The translations under genes were made by a program, and so were the position numbers. Below the pieces are notes generated by a model, which saw nothing but the letters and a program-made list of their open reading frames with translations, had not been told where the DNA came from and made no database searches. Of a stretch of 64,000 nt of DNA, positions 53,960 to 61,372 are shown in pieces (within the stretch, counting starts at the first letter, position 1; the number at the start of each line of letters is the position of its first letter). Source of the DNA: Hydrogenophaga crocea (GTDB lineage Bacteria; Pseudomonadota; Gammaproteobacteria; Burkholderiales; Burkholderiaceae_C); the NCBI RefSeq assembly GCF_011388215.1, contig NZ_CP049989.1, positions 1-64,000 of the forward strand. Reading direction: 5' to 3'.

Positions 53960-54205
53960 TCAGACGGTGTCGTCCACCGGCAGCGGCTGGTTGTCCACCG
54001 GCTCGGGCGTGCTGGTTTCGCTGGTCTGGGCGATCAGGCGGTTCATGTACTGCAGCAGGGACTGCACCGAGTTGCCCATGAAGGGCATGGCGGCCTGGGC
54101 CTGCGGCGCAGCGGGCGGGGCGTCGCCACCGCCGCCACCGCAGCCGCTCAGCAGGGCACCGGCCAGCACGAGGCCGAGCGCGGGTTTCAAGGGAATGTGT
54201 CGCAT
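53960..54205 (-). CDS. Small lipoprotein
   Basis: An 81-residue lipoprotein: signal with lipobox LLSGC (Cys near residue 22), a glycine run, then a Pro/Ala/Gln-rich stretch and an acidic C-terminus with DNQPLPVDD. No family recognised. It sits between the DUF4331 and DUF4198 genes with 26 and 62 base gaps, so it is likely co-transcribed. Confidence 0.75.
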   Translation of the reverse strand: MRHIPLKPALGLVLAGALLSGCGGGGGDAPPAAPQAQAAMPFMGNSVQSLLQYMNRLIAQTSETSTPEPVDNQPLPVDDTV

Positions 54206-54231
54206 GGAACGTCCTTGGTGTGCCGCCGCGC

Positions 54232-55830
54232 TCACTGCAGCTTCATCGAGCCCGGGTTGGGCGTGTTGAGGTACGGGAAGCCGGGCAGGAACGGCACCAC
54301 GGCCTGGTCCACCGCGTCGTGCACGTTGGCCGATTGCGCGCCCAGCGGCACGCTCGACGGCCGGCAGGCCGAGGCCAGCGACGGCACCCCCGGCACGCCG
54401 TTGAGCCCCAGCGCGTTGTTGTCGCCGTTGATCACGCACAGGCCGCCGAGCATGGCCACCAGCGCGATGTCGACCACGTCGTCCTTGGGCCGGCGGCCGT
54501 TGGGGAAGCCGGCGTTGTCGTTCACCTTGTTGGGGTCGGTGTTGAGCGCATTGCCGGCCACGCCCAGGCGGTTCTGGTTGGCGAACGGCACCGGCGGCAC
54601 AGCGGTGTTGAGCCGCAGCATTTCCGACGGCGCCACGGTGGCCGGCTTGTTCACACCGGTGATGCCGGTGAGGAAGGTGGTGAGCAGGTCGGTGCGCGGC
54701 AGGTTGGTGGGGGCCACGCCGGCGGGGTTGCCCACCAGCACCTGGCCGAGCAGCGCGGGCAGCGTGGGGTTGCTCACGTAGGCCAGGAACTGGCCGTCGT
54801 CCTTGGGCGCCGAGGCGTTGAACTTGTCCTTGTCCGGCAGGCCGATCACCACCTCGTTGACCAGCGGGTTGCCCAGGCGCGAAACCTGGGTCCAGGCGCC
54901 ACCGGCCTTCTCGCTGGCCTGGTGGCCCGAGGGCGGCGCGCCATTGAGCAATCGGGCCTGGCGCAGGCTGGCCGTGGTCCAGCCGCCGATGACCGTTTCA
55001 GCGCCCGCGGTGAGGCAGCTGCGGTGCACCTCGAGGGCGAGCGAGGTCACGTTCTGCTTCTGGATGTAGTGGTTGCCGTTGGCGCCCTCGGCGTCCTTGA
55101 GCGCGGGGTTGAGCAGCACCTCGGCCGGGGCATCGACGAGGTCGAAGATGCGGCCGAGGTTGACCGCGAAGCCCTCTTGGCGCTGACCCACGAACACCCG
55201 CGCCGGCATGGCGCAACCGGGGATGGTGACGGTGTGGATGTGCTTGTCGGCGTAGGCCTTGTAGGCCGCGGCATCGCCCAGCGTTTTCTGGCCGATGTAG
55301 TCGACCGGCTTGGGCAGCGACGCGGCCACCACCTGGGCCGCGCCCTTGCGACGGTCGCCGCGCACCACCGTGAGGCTGTAGGTCTCGGCGAGGTTGAGGC
55401 TGGCGTCGTTGACGGCCGCGACCGTGCCCGACTGGATCAGCGGGATCGGCACCGAGGTGTTGCCGATGGACAGCGGCGTGCCCTTGAGGTTGTTCTTGAA
55501 GCGGAACTGGAAGGTGATGTCTTCGCGCGCGTCGCCGTTGTTGTCGATGTGGATCTCGTACAGCGCGTTCGGGTCCATCGAGAAGTAGTTGGGCCCGCCG
55601 TACGGGCCTTGCAGGGGCTGGTAGTTCGCGATCATGGTCACGTAATCGGATCGACCGCCGGTGCCGTCCGCGGCCACGCCTTCGTAGCTGCGGAACATGT
55701 AGAAGTCGGTGCCGTCCACCTTCGGGCTGGTGGTGATGAACGGGGCCTCTCGGTGGCTCGATGCGATGGCGGCGCTGGCCACCGCCATCAACAGGCATCC
55801 TTTCGCAAGGGATGCGGGCTTGAGTGTCAT
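54232..55830 (-). CDS. DUF4331 family exported protein
   Basis: A 532-residue exported protein with a signal peptide followed by ASSHREAPFITTSPKVDGTDFYMFRSYE, the hallmark of DUF4331. It contains a NYFSMDPNALYEIHIDNNGDAREDITFQF segment and repeated beta-rich stretches. The family is present in many Proteobacteria, often with DUF4198 or TPR genes, and its function is unknown. First gene of the trio on the - strand; a CATGGCTGTCTCC-rich ribosome region (GGAGACAGCC) precedes the start. Confidence 0.9.
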   Translation of the reverse strand: MTLKPASLAKGCLLMAVASAAIASSHREAPFITTSPKVDGTDFYMFRSYEGVAADGTGGRSDYVTMIANYQPLQGPYGGPNYFSMDPNALYEIHIDNNGDAREDITFQFRFKNNLKGTPLSIGNTSVPIPLIQSGTVAAVNDASLNLAETYSLTVVRGDRRKGAAQVVAASLPKPVDYIGQKTLGDAAAYKAYADKHIHTVTIPGCAMPARVFVGQRQEGFAVNLGRIFDLVDAPAEVLLNPALKDAEGANGNHYIQKQNVTSLALEVHRSCLTAGAETVIGGWTTASLRQARLLNGAPPSGHQASEKAGGAWTQVSRLGNPLVNEVVIGLPDKDKFNASAPKDDGQFLAYVSNPTLPALLGQVLVGNPAGVAPTNLPRTDLLTTFLTGITGVNKPATVAPSEMLRLNTAVPPVPFANQNRLGVAGNALNTDPNKVNDNAGFPNGRRPKDDVVDIALVAMLGGLCVINGDNNALGLNGVPGVPSLASACRPSSVPLGAQSANVHDAVDQAVVPFLPGFPYLNTPNPGSMKLQ

Positions 55831-55980
55831 GGCTGTCTCCTGGTTTGTGGGTGCCGGGCTCGGCCCACGGGATACGCGCCGGGAGACGGAGTGGATGTGG
55901 CGCGCGGGATCACCCTGGGCGCTGATCGGGTATCGGGGCCGTGCGGGCCTCGCCGCAGGCGCCAGCGCGCGACGCGCGGT

Positions 55981-57120
55981 TCAACACCCCATGAGGCAGG
56001 ACTTGTCCAGCGACACTTCGATCGTCTGGCCATCGGCGGGCACGACGACGCGCTTCTCGAAAGTCACACCTTCCTGGAAGGCATAGGTGTTGACCGTGAT
56101 CTGGTTGTTCGAGCCGATGTAGCGGCCGCCCGCGGTGTACACGTCCGTGCGGCCGATCACTTCTTCCTGGTTGCGGGTGCGCTCGTAGGAGAAGTCGGTG
56201 ATCAGCAGGTATTCCCCGGGCGGCATGTTGGTGAACACGAAGCTGCCCTTGTCGTCCAGGATCTTGGTGCGCATGAAGTGCTTCAGGATGGCCTGGGGAA
56301 TCTGCTTGGGCATTTTCTGATCGCGCTTGACCTGCTCGTACCAGGCCTTGAATTCGTCGGTCATCCAGATCAGGCCCACCGCCTGGCTGCCCTTGGGTGG
56401 GTACTTCTTGGCGGCCAGCAAAGCACCCTTGAAGTAAGCCTGCCCTTTGATGACGGACGTGCCCAGCGGGCGGATCTCCGCCGTCGCTTCCTTGAGCGAC
56501 TGTCCTGCGAATGTCCGGCCCTCCATGCAGTCGAGCATGGCGTTGCGGGCCAATGCCAGACCGTCGTAGTCCAGGGAAAAGACCGTGGTGCTCTCCATGC
56601 GCAGTTGCATGTTGTTTTCGCGGTCCCGCATCGACTTCAGGGTTTGCCGGATGTCGCCCACGGGGACGGCCAGCACGCCGTCCGGCGAACCCGCTTGCCG
56701 CGGAAACTGCTTGGCCGGCAGGCGCGTGGGTGGCAGGTCTTGCTGCACCAGTTCGACCTGCACGTCTTGCACCGCGCTGGACACGGGGATGTCGCTTCCG
56801 CTGAAGAGGATCACGGCATGGGCCGACTTCGGCGTCGGCCCCAGTATGGTGAGCCCCGGTGGGTTCTTGCTCGATGAAACGAACTTCACCGAACAGTTCA
56901 TGCGCGGCTGGGCAGGGTCTTCACGCAGCATCCACACACCCAGGCGCGACTTGGTGACCACCTTGGTGTTGCCCTCGGGCAATGCCGGATCCGACGCAGC
57001 AAGGGCGTTGCCTGCGAGGCAGGTCAGCACCAGCGCGCCGAGCATGCCGCCAGCCCGGCGGGCGGCACGGGCCATGCGTTCGAAGGATGGCTCGGTGCGG
57101 GCTTGCGCGCGTTCTGGCAT
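55981..57120 (-). CDS. Secreted protein of unknown function
   Basis: A 379-residue exported protein. From the ATG at 57120, which has GAGGAGC upstream, a long basic n-region leads into a hydrophobic core (GGMLGALVLTCLAGNALA), so the signal is unusually long; an internal ATG at 57075 is possible. The N-terminal half includes VWMLREDPAQPRMNCSVKFVSS; the C-terminal half has a carboxypeptidase-regulatory-like fold (GSFVFTNMPPGEYLLITDFSYER). The last residues KSCLMGC end in cysteines. Starts 38 bases after the upstream lipoprotein gene, so probably one operon. Confidence 0.72.
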   Translation of the reverse strand: MPERAQARTEPSFERMARAARRAGGMLGALVLTCLAGNALAASDPALPEGNTKVVTKSRLGVWMLREDPAQPRMNCSVKFVSSSKNPPGLTILGPTPKSAHAVILFSGSDIPVSSAVQDVQVELVQQDLPPTRLPAKQFPRQAGSPDGVLAVPVGDIRQTLKSMRDRENNMQLRMESTTVFSLDYDGLALARNAMLDCMEGRTFAGQSLKEATAEIRPLGTSVIKGQAYFKGALLAAKKYPPKGSQAVGLIWMTDEFKAWYEQVKRDQKMPKQIPQAILKHFMRTKILDDKGSFVFTNMPPGEYLLITDFSYERTRNQEEVIGRTDVYTAGGRYIGSNNQITVNTYAFQEGVTFEKRVVVPADGQTIEVSLDKSCLMGC

Positions 57121-57158
57121 GGCTTGCTCCTCGGCCAGGCTTGTGCCGCCTTGCGGGC

Positions 57159-57458
57159 TCAGCTGCCCTTGCGTTTGCAATTGGGCGGATTCGTCATGCC
57201 GAAGCTCAGCAGGTTGCCGCCGTTGATGATGCAGGTGTATTCCTTGCCATCGCGCGCCTTGACGGCGTAGAAGGTGTTGGTGCCTTCCGTGCGACGGTCG
57301 AGCAGCGCCAGTTGGTCGGGCGACATGGCGAGCACGCCCGCCGCTTCAGACTTCAGGCGTTCGTCGGAAAGGCTGTTGGTCGAGGCAGCGATGCTGCCGC
57401 AGCCGCTCAGCGACGTGAGCATGACCAATGCCAATGCGAGGGATGTGATTTGAGCCAT
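57159..57458 (-). CDS. Small lipoprotein
   Basis: A 99-residue lipoprotein with lipobox SLSGC (Cys near residue 20), followed by a helical region and EYTCIINGGNLLSFGM near the end. No family recognised. It lies downstream of the hybrid kinase gene (99-base gap) and upstream of the secreted protein, under a predicted promoter with a GCCC-AAAA-GGGC palindrome. Confidence 0.72.
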   Translation of the reverse strand: MAQITSLALALVMLTSLSGCGSIAASTNSLSDERLKSEAAGVLAMSPDQLALLDRRTEGTNTFYAVKARDGKEYTCIINGGNLLSFGMTNPPNCKRKGS

Positions 57459-57496
57459 TCGGGTCGTCACCTGTGGTTGTTGCGGGGATCGGCTCG

Positions 57497-57539
57497 ATGT
57501 TAGGCAGCGGGCAACCCCGCTTGAATAGCCCAAAAGGGC
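57497..57539 (-). promoter_or_regulatory. Candidate promoter and operator before the 57458 lipoprotein
   Basis: On the - strand TTCAAG (57525-57520), 17 bases and TAACAT (57502-57497) form a sigma70-like promoter starting near 57490. The palindrome GCCC-AAAA-GGGC (57528-57539 on the + strand) is centred at about -43.5. That position suits a class II activator, for which the adjacent LuxR-type response regulator is the obvious candidate. Confidence 0.5.
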
Positions 57540-57557
57540 AGGTGCCCGGCGCTGCCG

Positions 57558-59297
57558 CTAGGCGCCGAAGACCTGGCCCAGGAAGGCGCGCAACTGCACC
57601 GCTTTGACGGGCTTGGCCAACAGCCTCAGGCCCGCGGCTTCGGCGCGTTGTGCTTGCGCGTCGCCCCTGTCGCCGGTAAGCACCAGCGCAGGCAATTCCT
57701 TGCCGAGCCAGGCACGCACCGCGATCACCGCATCGACGCCGCTGTCGCCGCCCGCGAGCCGCAGGTCGGCCAGCACCGCTTCGGGCTGGAAGCCATCGGC
57801 CAGGTGCTGCCGTGTGCGGGCCACGTCTTGTGCCGAACGCACTTCGCACCCCCAGGCAGAGAGCAGGTCCGTCAAGGCCGCACGCGAGTCGGCGTCATCT
57901 TCAACCACCAGCACACGGCGCCGCGTCAGCGGGGTGTCCTGCGGCATGGCCGGCGCGGCGATGGGGGATGGCGTTGCATCGCACAGCGGCAGCGTGATGC
58001 GGAACACGCTGCCCTGCCCGGGCGTGGACTGCACCTGCACGCGCAGATCGAGCAGATCGCTCAGGCGCTTGACCGTGGCCAGACCCAGCCCCACGCCCAG
58101 CCGCCGGTCTCGCGCCGGATTACCCACCTGGTAGAACTCTTCAAAGATGCGCGACAGTTCGTGCTCGGCAATGCCGATGCCGCTGTCCTGCACGATGACT
58201 TCGACGCGATCGCCCTGCACCCGCGAGGCCAGGCGCACCATGCCCTGTGGCGTGTAGCGCAAGGCGTTGGACAGCAGATTGGCCAGCACGCGGGCGACCA
58301 GGCGGCGGTCGCTGCGCACCGTCAGGGCACTGCTGTCGACTTGCAGCTGCAGGCCTTTGTGCGTGGCCTGCAGCGCATGGGTGCGCGCCACCTCGCGCAG
58401 CAGCGCATCGAGCGCGAACGCTTCGAGCCGGGGCACCACGGCGGCGGCATCCACCTGCGCCAGTTCGATCAATTCGTCCACGATCTGCGCCATGCTGTCC
58501 ACGCATTCCACCAGGCGCGCGGGCACGTCTTCGGAGCGCGCTGCTGCACCGTTCTCGTTCAGCGTGTGCGCGAGCAAACCCATGGCATGCAGGGGCTGCC
58601 GCAGGTCGTGGTTGGCCGCGGCGAAAAAACGCGTCTTCGCGTCCTGGGCCTGCTCGGCGCGCTGGTTCTCCCGCCGCAAGGCCTCGATCAACGCGGCGTT
58701 CTTGCGCCGTTCGGCCTGCGCTTGAGCCAGCGCCCGGGCCTGCTGGCGCCCGCCCTGCAAGGTGTACAGGCTGGTGGCCACCACCAGCGCGGCCAGCGTG
58801 AGGTGGTACGTGCCAGCAATCCACAAATCGCGCAAGGCCAAGGGCCCCATCACGCAGACCACGAACGCGACCAGCACCGGGTAGAACGGCGGCAGGGGCA
58901 CCGTCGCGCCGATGACGATCGTTGCCGCGACGATGTGCAACAGCGACTCGACCTCCGGCGTCGCCGGCTGCAACCAGATCAGGCTCAAGGAACCGAGCAA
59001 CACGCCCTGCAGCAGGATGGTGCCGAACGCCCAGGCGGCCCAGCGGTGGAGGCGATCGCGCGCCGGCCGCAGCCGGTGGTAGCGGCGTGCGCCGGCCATG
59101 CGCGCCACGCCGACGAACACGAAAGCGAGCATCCAGCCATCGGCCGCGTCGAACCCTTCACCGCTTCGGAACGCCCCGTACAGGATCAGGGCCCCCAAGG
59201 TCGTCATCAACGAGGTCAGGGAGGTGAATCGAAACAGATGGTCGATCTGCTCGCTCTCGAGCCCCTCGAGCCAGACACGCACGCGCGGCCACAGCAT
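57558..59297 (-). CDS. Hybrid sensor histidine kinase
   Basis: A 579-residue kinase. Six or so hydrophobic segments fill residues 20-190 with no large periplasmic loop, followed by a coiled-coil (ALAQAQAERRKNAALIEALRREN), the H-box FFAAANHDLRQPLHAMG, N-box NLLSNALRYTPQG, G-boxes VQDSGIGIAE and LGVGLGLATV, and a C-terminal receiver domain with VLVVEDDADSR, AVLADLRLAGG and LLAKPVKA. It directly follows the response-regulator gene with no gap, so the pair is one operon. Confidence 0.92.
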   Translation of the reverse strand: MLWPRVRVWLEGLESEQIDHLFRFTSLTSLMTTLGALILYGAFRSGEGFDAADGWMLAFVFVGVARMAGARRYHRLRPARDRLHRWAAWAFGTILLQGVLLGSLSLIWLQPATPEVESLLHIVAATIVIGATVPLPPFYPVLVAFVVCVMGPLALRDLWIAGTYHLTLAALVVATSLYTLQGGRQQARALAQAQAERRKNAALIEALRRENQRAEQAQDAKTRFFAAANHDLRQPLHAMGLLAHTLNENGAAARSEDVPARLVECVDSMAQIVDELIELAQVDAAAVVPRLEAFALDALLREVARTHALQATHKGLQLQVDSSALTVRSDRRLVARVLANLLSNALRYTPQGMVRLASRVQGDRVEVIVQDSGIGIAEHELSRIFEEFYQVGNPARDRRLGVGLGLATVKRLSDLLDLRVQVQSTPGQGSVFRITLPLCDATPSPIAAPAMPQDTPLTRRRVLVVEDDADSRAALTDLLSAWGCEVRSAQDVARTRQHLADGFQPEAVLADLRLAGGDSGVDAVIAVRAWLGKELPALVLTGDRGDAQAQRAEAAGLRLLAKPVKAVQLRAFLGQVFGA

Positions 59298-59894
59298 CTA
59301 CAACAGCCCCTGCTCGCGTGCCCGCACCAGCAGGTGGGTTCGGTTGCGCGCCCCCAAGGTCTCCAGCAGCGCCGTGACGTGCAGCTTCACCGTGCGCTCG
59401 GCAATGCCCAGCTCCAGTGCAATGCGTTTGTTGGGCTGGCCTTGGGCCAGCAGGGCCAGCACCTCCATCTGCCGCGCGGTGGGCCCGGCCCCGGCGGTGG
59501 CGCGCCGGGTGTCGTTGTCGAACACGGCCTCGCCGTCGGCCACGCGCTGCAACGCCGCCAGCAGCCCCTGTAGGGAACTGGACTTGCCCAGGAAGCCGCT
59601 GGCGCCGGCCGCCCGCGCGCGCTGCGCCAGCACAGGGTCTTCATCGCCGGAGATCAGCACGCGCGCAACCAGGGGAAAGCGATCACCGAAGTGCCGCAGC
59701 CCGGCAAGGCCGTCGGTGTCGCCCAGGCGGTAGTCGATCAGCACGATGTCGAGGTCCGGCTGTGCCGCAGCCTGGACCAGACCGTCCTGGATGGTCGGCG
59801 CCGTGAGCACTTCGATGCCGGACGCGCCTTGGCTCAAGGCCTGGGCAAACCCGAAGCCAAAGAGCGGATGATCGTCGATCAGCAGGACCTTCAT
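59298..59894 (-). CDS. LuxR/NarL-family response regulator
   Basis: A 198-residue regulator with a receiver domain (LLIDDHPLFGFGFAQAL, phosphoacceptor Asp in IVLIDYRLGDTDG, Lys in GFLGKSSSL) and a C-terminal LuxR helix-turn-helix (TARQMEVLALLAQGQPNKRIALELGIAERTVKLHVTALLETLGARNRT). First gene of the kinase operon. Likely controls the nearby secreted-protein and DUF4331 genes; see the palindrome at 57528. Confidence 0.93.
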   Translation of the reverse strand: MKVLLIDDHPLFGFGFAQALSQGASGIEVLTAPTIQDGLVQAAAQPDLDIVLIDYRLGDTDGLAGLRHFGDRFPLVARVLISGDEDPVLAQRARAAGASGFLGKSSSLQGLLAALQRVADGEAVFDNDTRRATAGAGPTARQMEVLALLAQGQPNKRIALELGIAERTVKLHVTALLETLGARNRTHLLVRAREQGLL

Positions 59895-60005
59895 CGGCGC
59901 GAATGTAAGCGACTGCGTGGTGGTGATGCAGCATCCGATTCGTCGGTGTGCCGAGGGGCGGTCACGCAGGTCGAGGCCGGCATGTGCACCGCCTGGATCG
60001 CCCAA

Positions 60006-60032
60006 TAAAAAAGCCCCTGCACTGCAGGGGCT
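60006..60032 (-). terminator. Rho-independent terminator on the - strand
   Basis: On the - strand, AGCCCCTGC and GCAGGGGCT form a 9-base stem with a 3-base loop, followed by a T-run (seen as A-run 60006-60012 on the + strand). It lies 112 bases upstream of the response-regulator start in the same direction, so it isolates the two-component operon from - strand transcription coming from beyond 60 kb. What it terminates is unclear, since no recognised gene lies just upstream. Confidence 0.78.
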
Positions 60033-60168
60033 CCAGACTCGCTGGCGGTGGGGGTAGGCCGCGCTGAACCCGTCTCAGGGTCGAACGCGCACTTGAGCCG
60101 TCGGTTGTGATGCCTCGAGAGTTTCGCTGCAGCGAGCCATGAGTGCTCGCCGCTCGCCAGCCTTTAAA

Positions 60169-60196
60169 AAAATGCGCGCGCGCGCACGCGCGTTTT
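60169..60196 (+). other. A/T-flanked CG-repeat hairpin
   Basis: AAAATGCGCG pairs with CGCGCGTTTT (one G-T pair) around an 8-base CG-repeat loop, giving a 10-base stem with a T-run on the + strand side. It resembles a bidirectional terminator; combined with the terminator at 60006-60032, the two would insulate this region. Confidence 0.5.
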
Positions 60197-60496
60197 AGAG
60201 AGGTGGTATCGCGGTGGGAGTTGGCAAGCGGGTCCACTGGCCTTGCGTAGCGCTAACCGGGTAGTCGGGTCCCCAGGCGTACGCCATCAGAGCACGGCCA
60301 CCGATGAACTGATGGATGACCCATCGGAAGTGGGCTCGGATGCAACATTGATGAGGTATGCGGCAGCCAGCTGCTTTAGCCGTGCTCGTTGTGCCGGTAG
60401 CGAGGATCCGCGCGCCGCCATGCATCGTGTCGCCCTTGGCCACCTGCGTTGTGCTCTCCTGGTCTTGGTCTATGTCGATAGCCTGTCGTTTTGGAG

Positions 60497-60527
60497 CCTT
60501 GCGGTTCCCGATGCGGGAACCGCAGGG
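60497..60527. repeat. Strong perfect hairpin in the gene-poor region
   Basis: GCGGTTCCCG, ATG, CGGGAACCGC form a perfect 10-base stem and the pairing extends four more bases on each side (one T-G pair), 14 pairs in all. There is no T-run. It could be a REP-type element or a remnant of a mobile element end. Confidence 0.7.
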
Positions 60528-60850
60528 GGGAACGGCAGGGGGCGGGCTGCTTCAGCCCTTGCTACCCCAGGTGCCCGCTTTTCTGCGCGAGTGGGTCAGA
60601 GGCAGGTACACGTCCAACTCGGTGAGCAGCACCAGCTCGTGCAGCACATTGCCGCGCGCCTGTTCAGCTTCCACGAGGCGACCCAAGACGCTTGGGCACG
60701 ACCACAAAAGTGTGGCTCACCCTGCAGGCCCGGCACCAAAAGCACTGTGGTGGCTCACATCACGTTGGACTTCCCCCCTGTTTAGGCGGTTGAGCCAGCG
60801 ACGCGCTGGCGCCGCCAATGATCTCGACACGTGTCGGCCGAGTCCCAGCG

Positions 60851-61114
60851 TCATCCGATCGCTGGTTCCGTGTGGCGACCAGCCAGCAGGGAGGCATCCA
60901 AGAGCCGGTACTTTGCGCTGTAGTACCGGTCAAGCCGCCATTCCTGAACCAGCTTGAGTGCCAGTTCGAAATCTTCATAGGGCAGGCCATAAAGCCGGGT
61001 GAGGTTGAAAGGCTCTTCTGACTCCAAGGCCAGCACGAGGGCGGCGAGCACGGCCGACCGCGACGATGCGGGATCTGCCTGAATCAGCTTCCGAACGGAT
61101 TTGATGGCTTGCAT
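60851..61114 (-). CDS. Small conserved-looking protein, function unknown
   Basis: An 87-residue soluble protein from the ATG at 61114, which has AGGAG upstream. The sequence has a balanced composition with hydrophobic segments typical of a folded helical protein (SSRSAVLAALVLALESEEPF, YEDFELALKLVQEWRLDRYY). It resembles short hypothetical proteins of Comamonadaceae that I have seen, but I cannot assign a function. Lies alone between the gene-poor region and the PhoX operon on the opposite strand. Confidence 0.7.
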   Translation of the reverse strand: MQAIKSVRKLIQADPASSRSAVLAALVLALESEEPFNLTRLYGLPYEDFELALKLVQEWRLDRYYSAKYRLLDASLLAGRHTEPAIG

Positions 61115-61171
61115 GGGGGCTCCTGACAAGGAACGCGGACCATAAGCGCGGCCGTGCGGCCGGTCAATCCG

Positions 61172-61189
61172 GTGTCACCAAACCGTCAC
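61172..61189 (+). promoter_or_regulatory. Possible PHO box before the PhoX-like gene
   Basis: GTGTCAC-CAAA-CCGTCAC reads as two 7-base half-sites spaced by 4 bases, the layout of PhoB boxes (consensus CTGTCAT-N4-CTGTCAT). Each half-site agrees at five of seven positions. It lies 183 bases before the PhoX-like start, somewhat far, but that family is often phosphate-regulated. Confidence 0.4.
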
Positions 61190-61341
61190 GGCGCGCGCAA
61201 AGGCCACTCGTGCGGCCGTGCGCAGCGGGCCGCGTTGTCAATGCGCCGTTCGGACCAGGGTTCGTGCACCGCGGCCCAAAAGGCCCGGACAAACAGACGT
61301 GCGCGGGTCAAGCGCCGTTCACGGTCGGCGAAGAAATTCCG

Positions 61342-61369
61342 GGGCTCCCCCCCACTTTTTAAGGAGCCC
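61342..61369 (+). promoter_or_regulatory. Hairpin covering the PhoX ribosome-binding site
   Basis: GGGCTCC (61342-61348) can pair with GGAGCCC (61363-61369), a 7-base stem whose 3' arm contains the GGAG of the Shine-Dalgarno sequence, 3-9 bases before the ATG at 61373. The loop holds a T-run and AA. If formed, it would hide the ribosome site; alternatives include control by a factor or by temperature. Confidence 0.5.
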
Positions 61370-61372
61370 TTA

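Larger units (their letters stand above)
60033..60850. other. Gene-poor region without a recognised gene
   Basis: An 818-base stretch with no open frame of convincing codon usage or recognisable product, on either strand. It is visibly less GC-biased than its surroundings. It holds a low-complexity (CG)-rich hairpin flanked by A and T runs (60169-60196), a strong hairpin (60497-60527) and repeated TGGCTCAC words near 60713-60757. It may be a decayed mobile-element or gene remnant, but no end repeats or transposase fragments could be recognised. Confidence 0.6.

Noticed and set aside
60033..60120. Possible tRNA on the - strand near GTTCGACCC
   Set aside because: The T-loop-like GTTCGACCC is not accompanied by an acceptor stem, a D-loop pattern or an anticodon arm that fold together.
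60243..60785. Open frame of 180 codons in the gene-poor stretch
   Set aside because: No ribosome site, no recognisable domain, codon usage unlike the neighbours and strong hairpins inside it.
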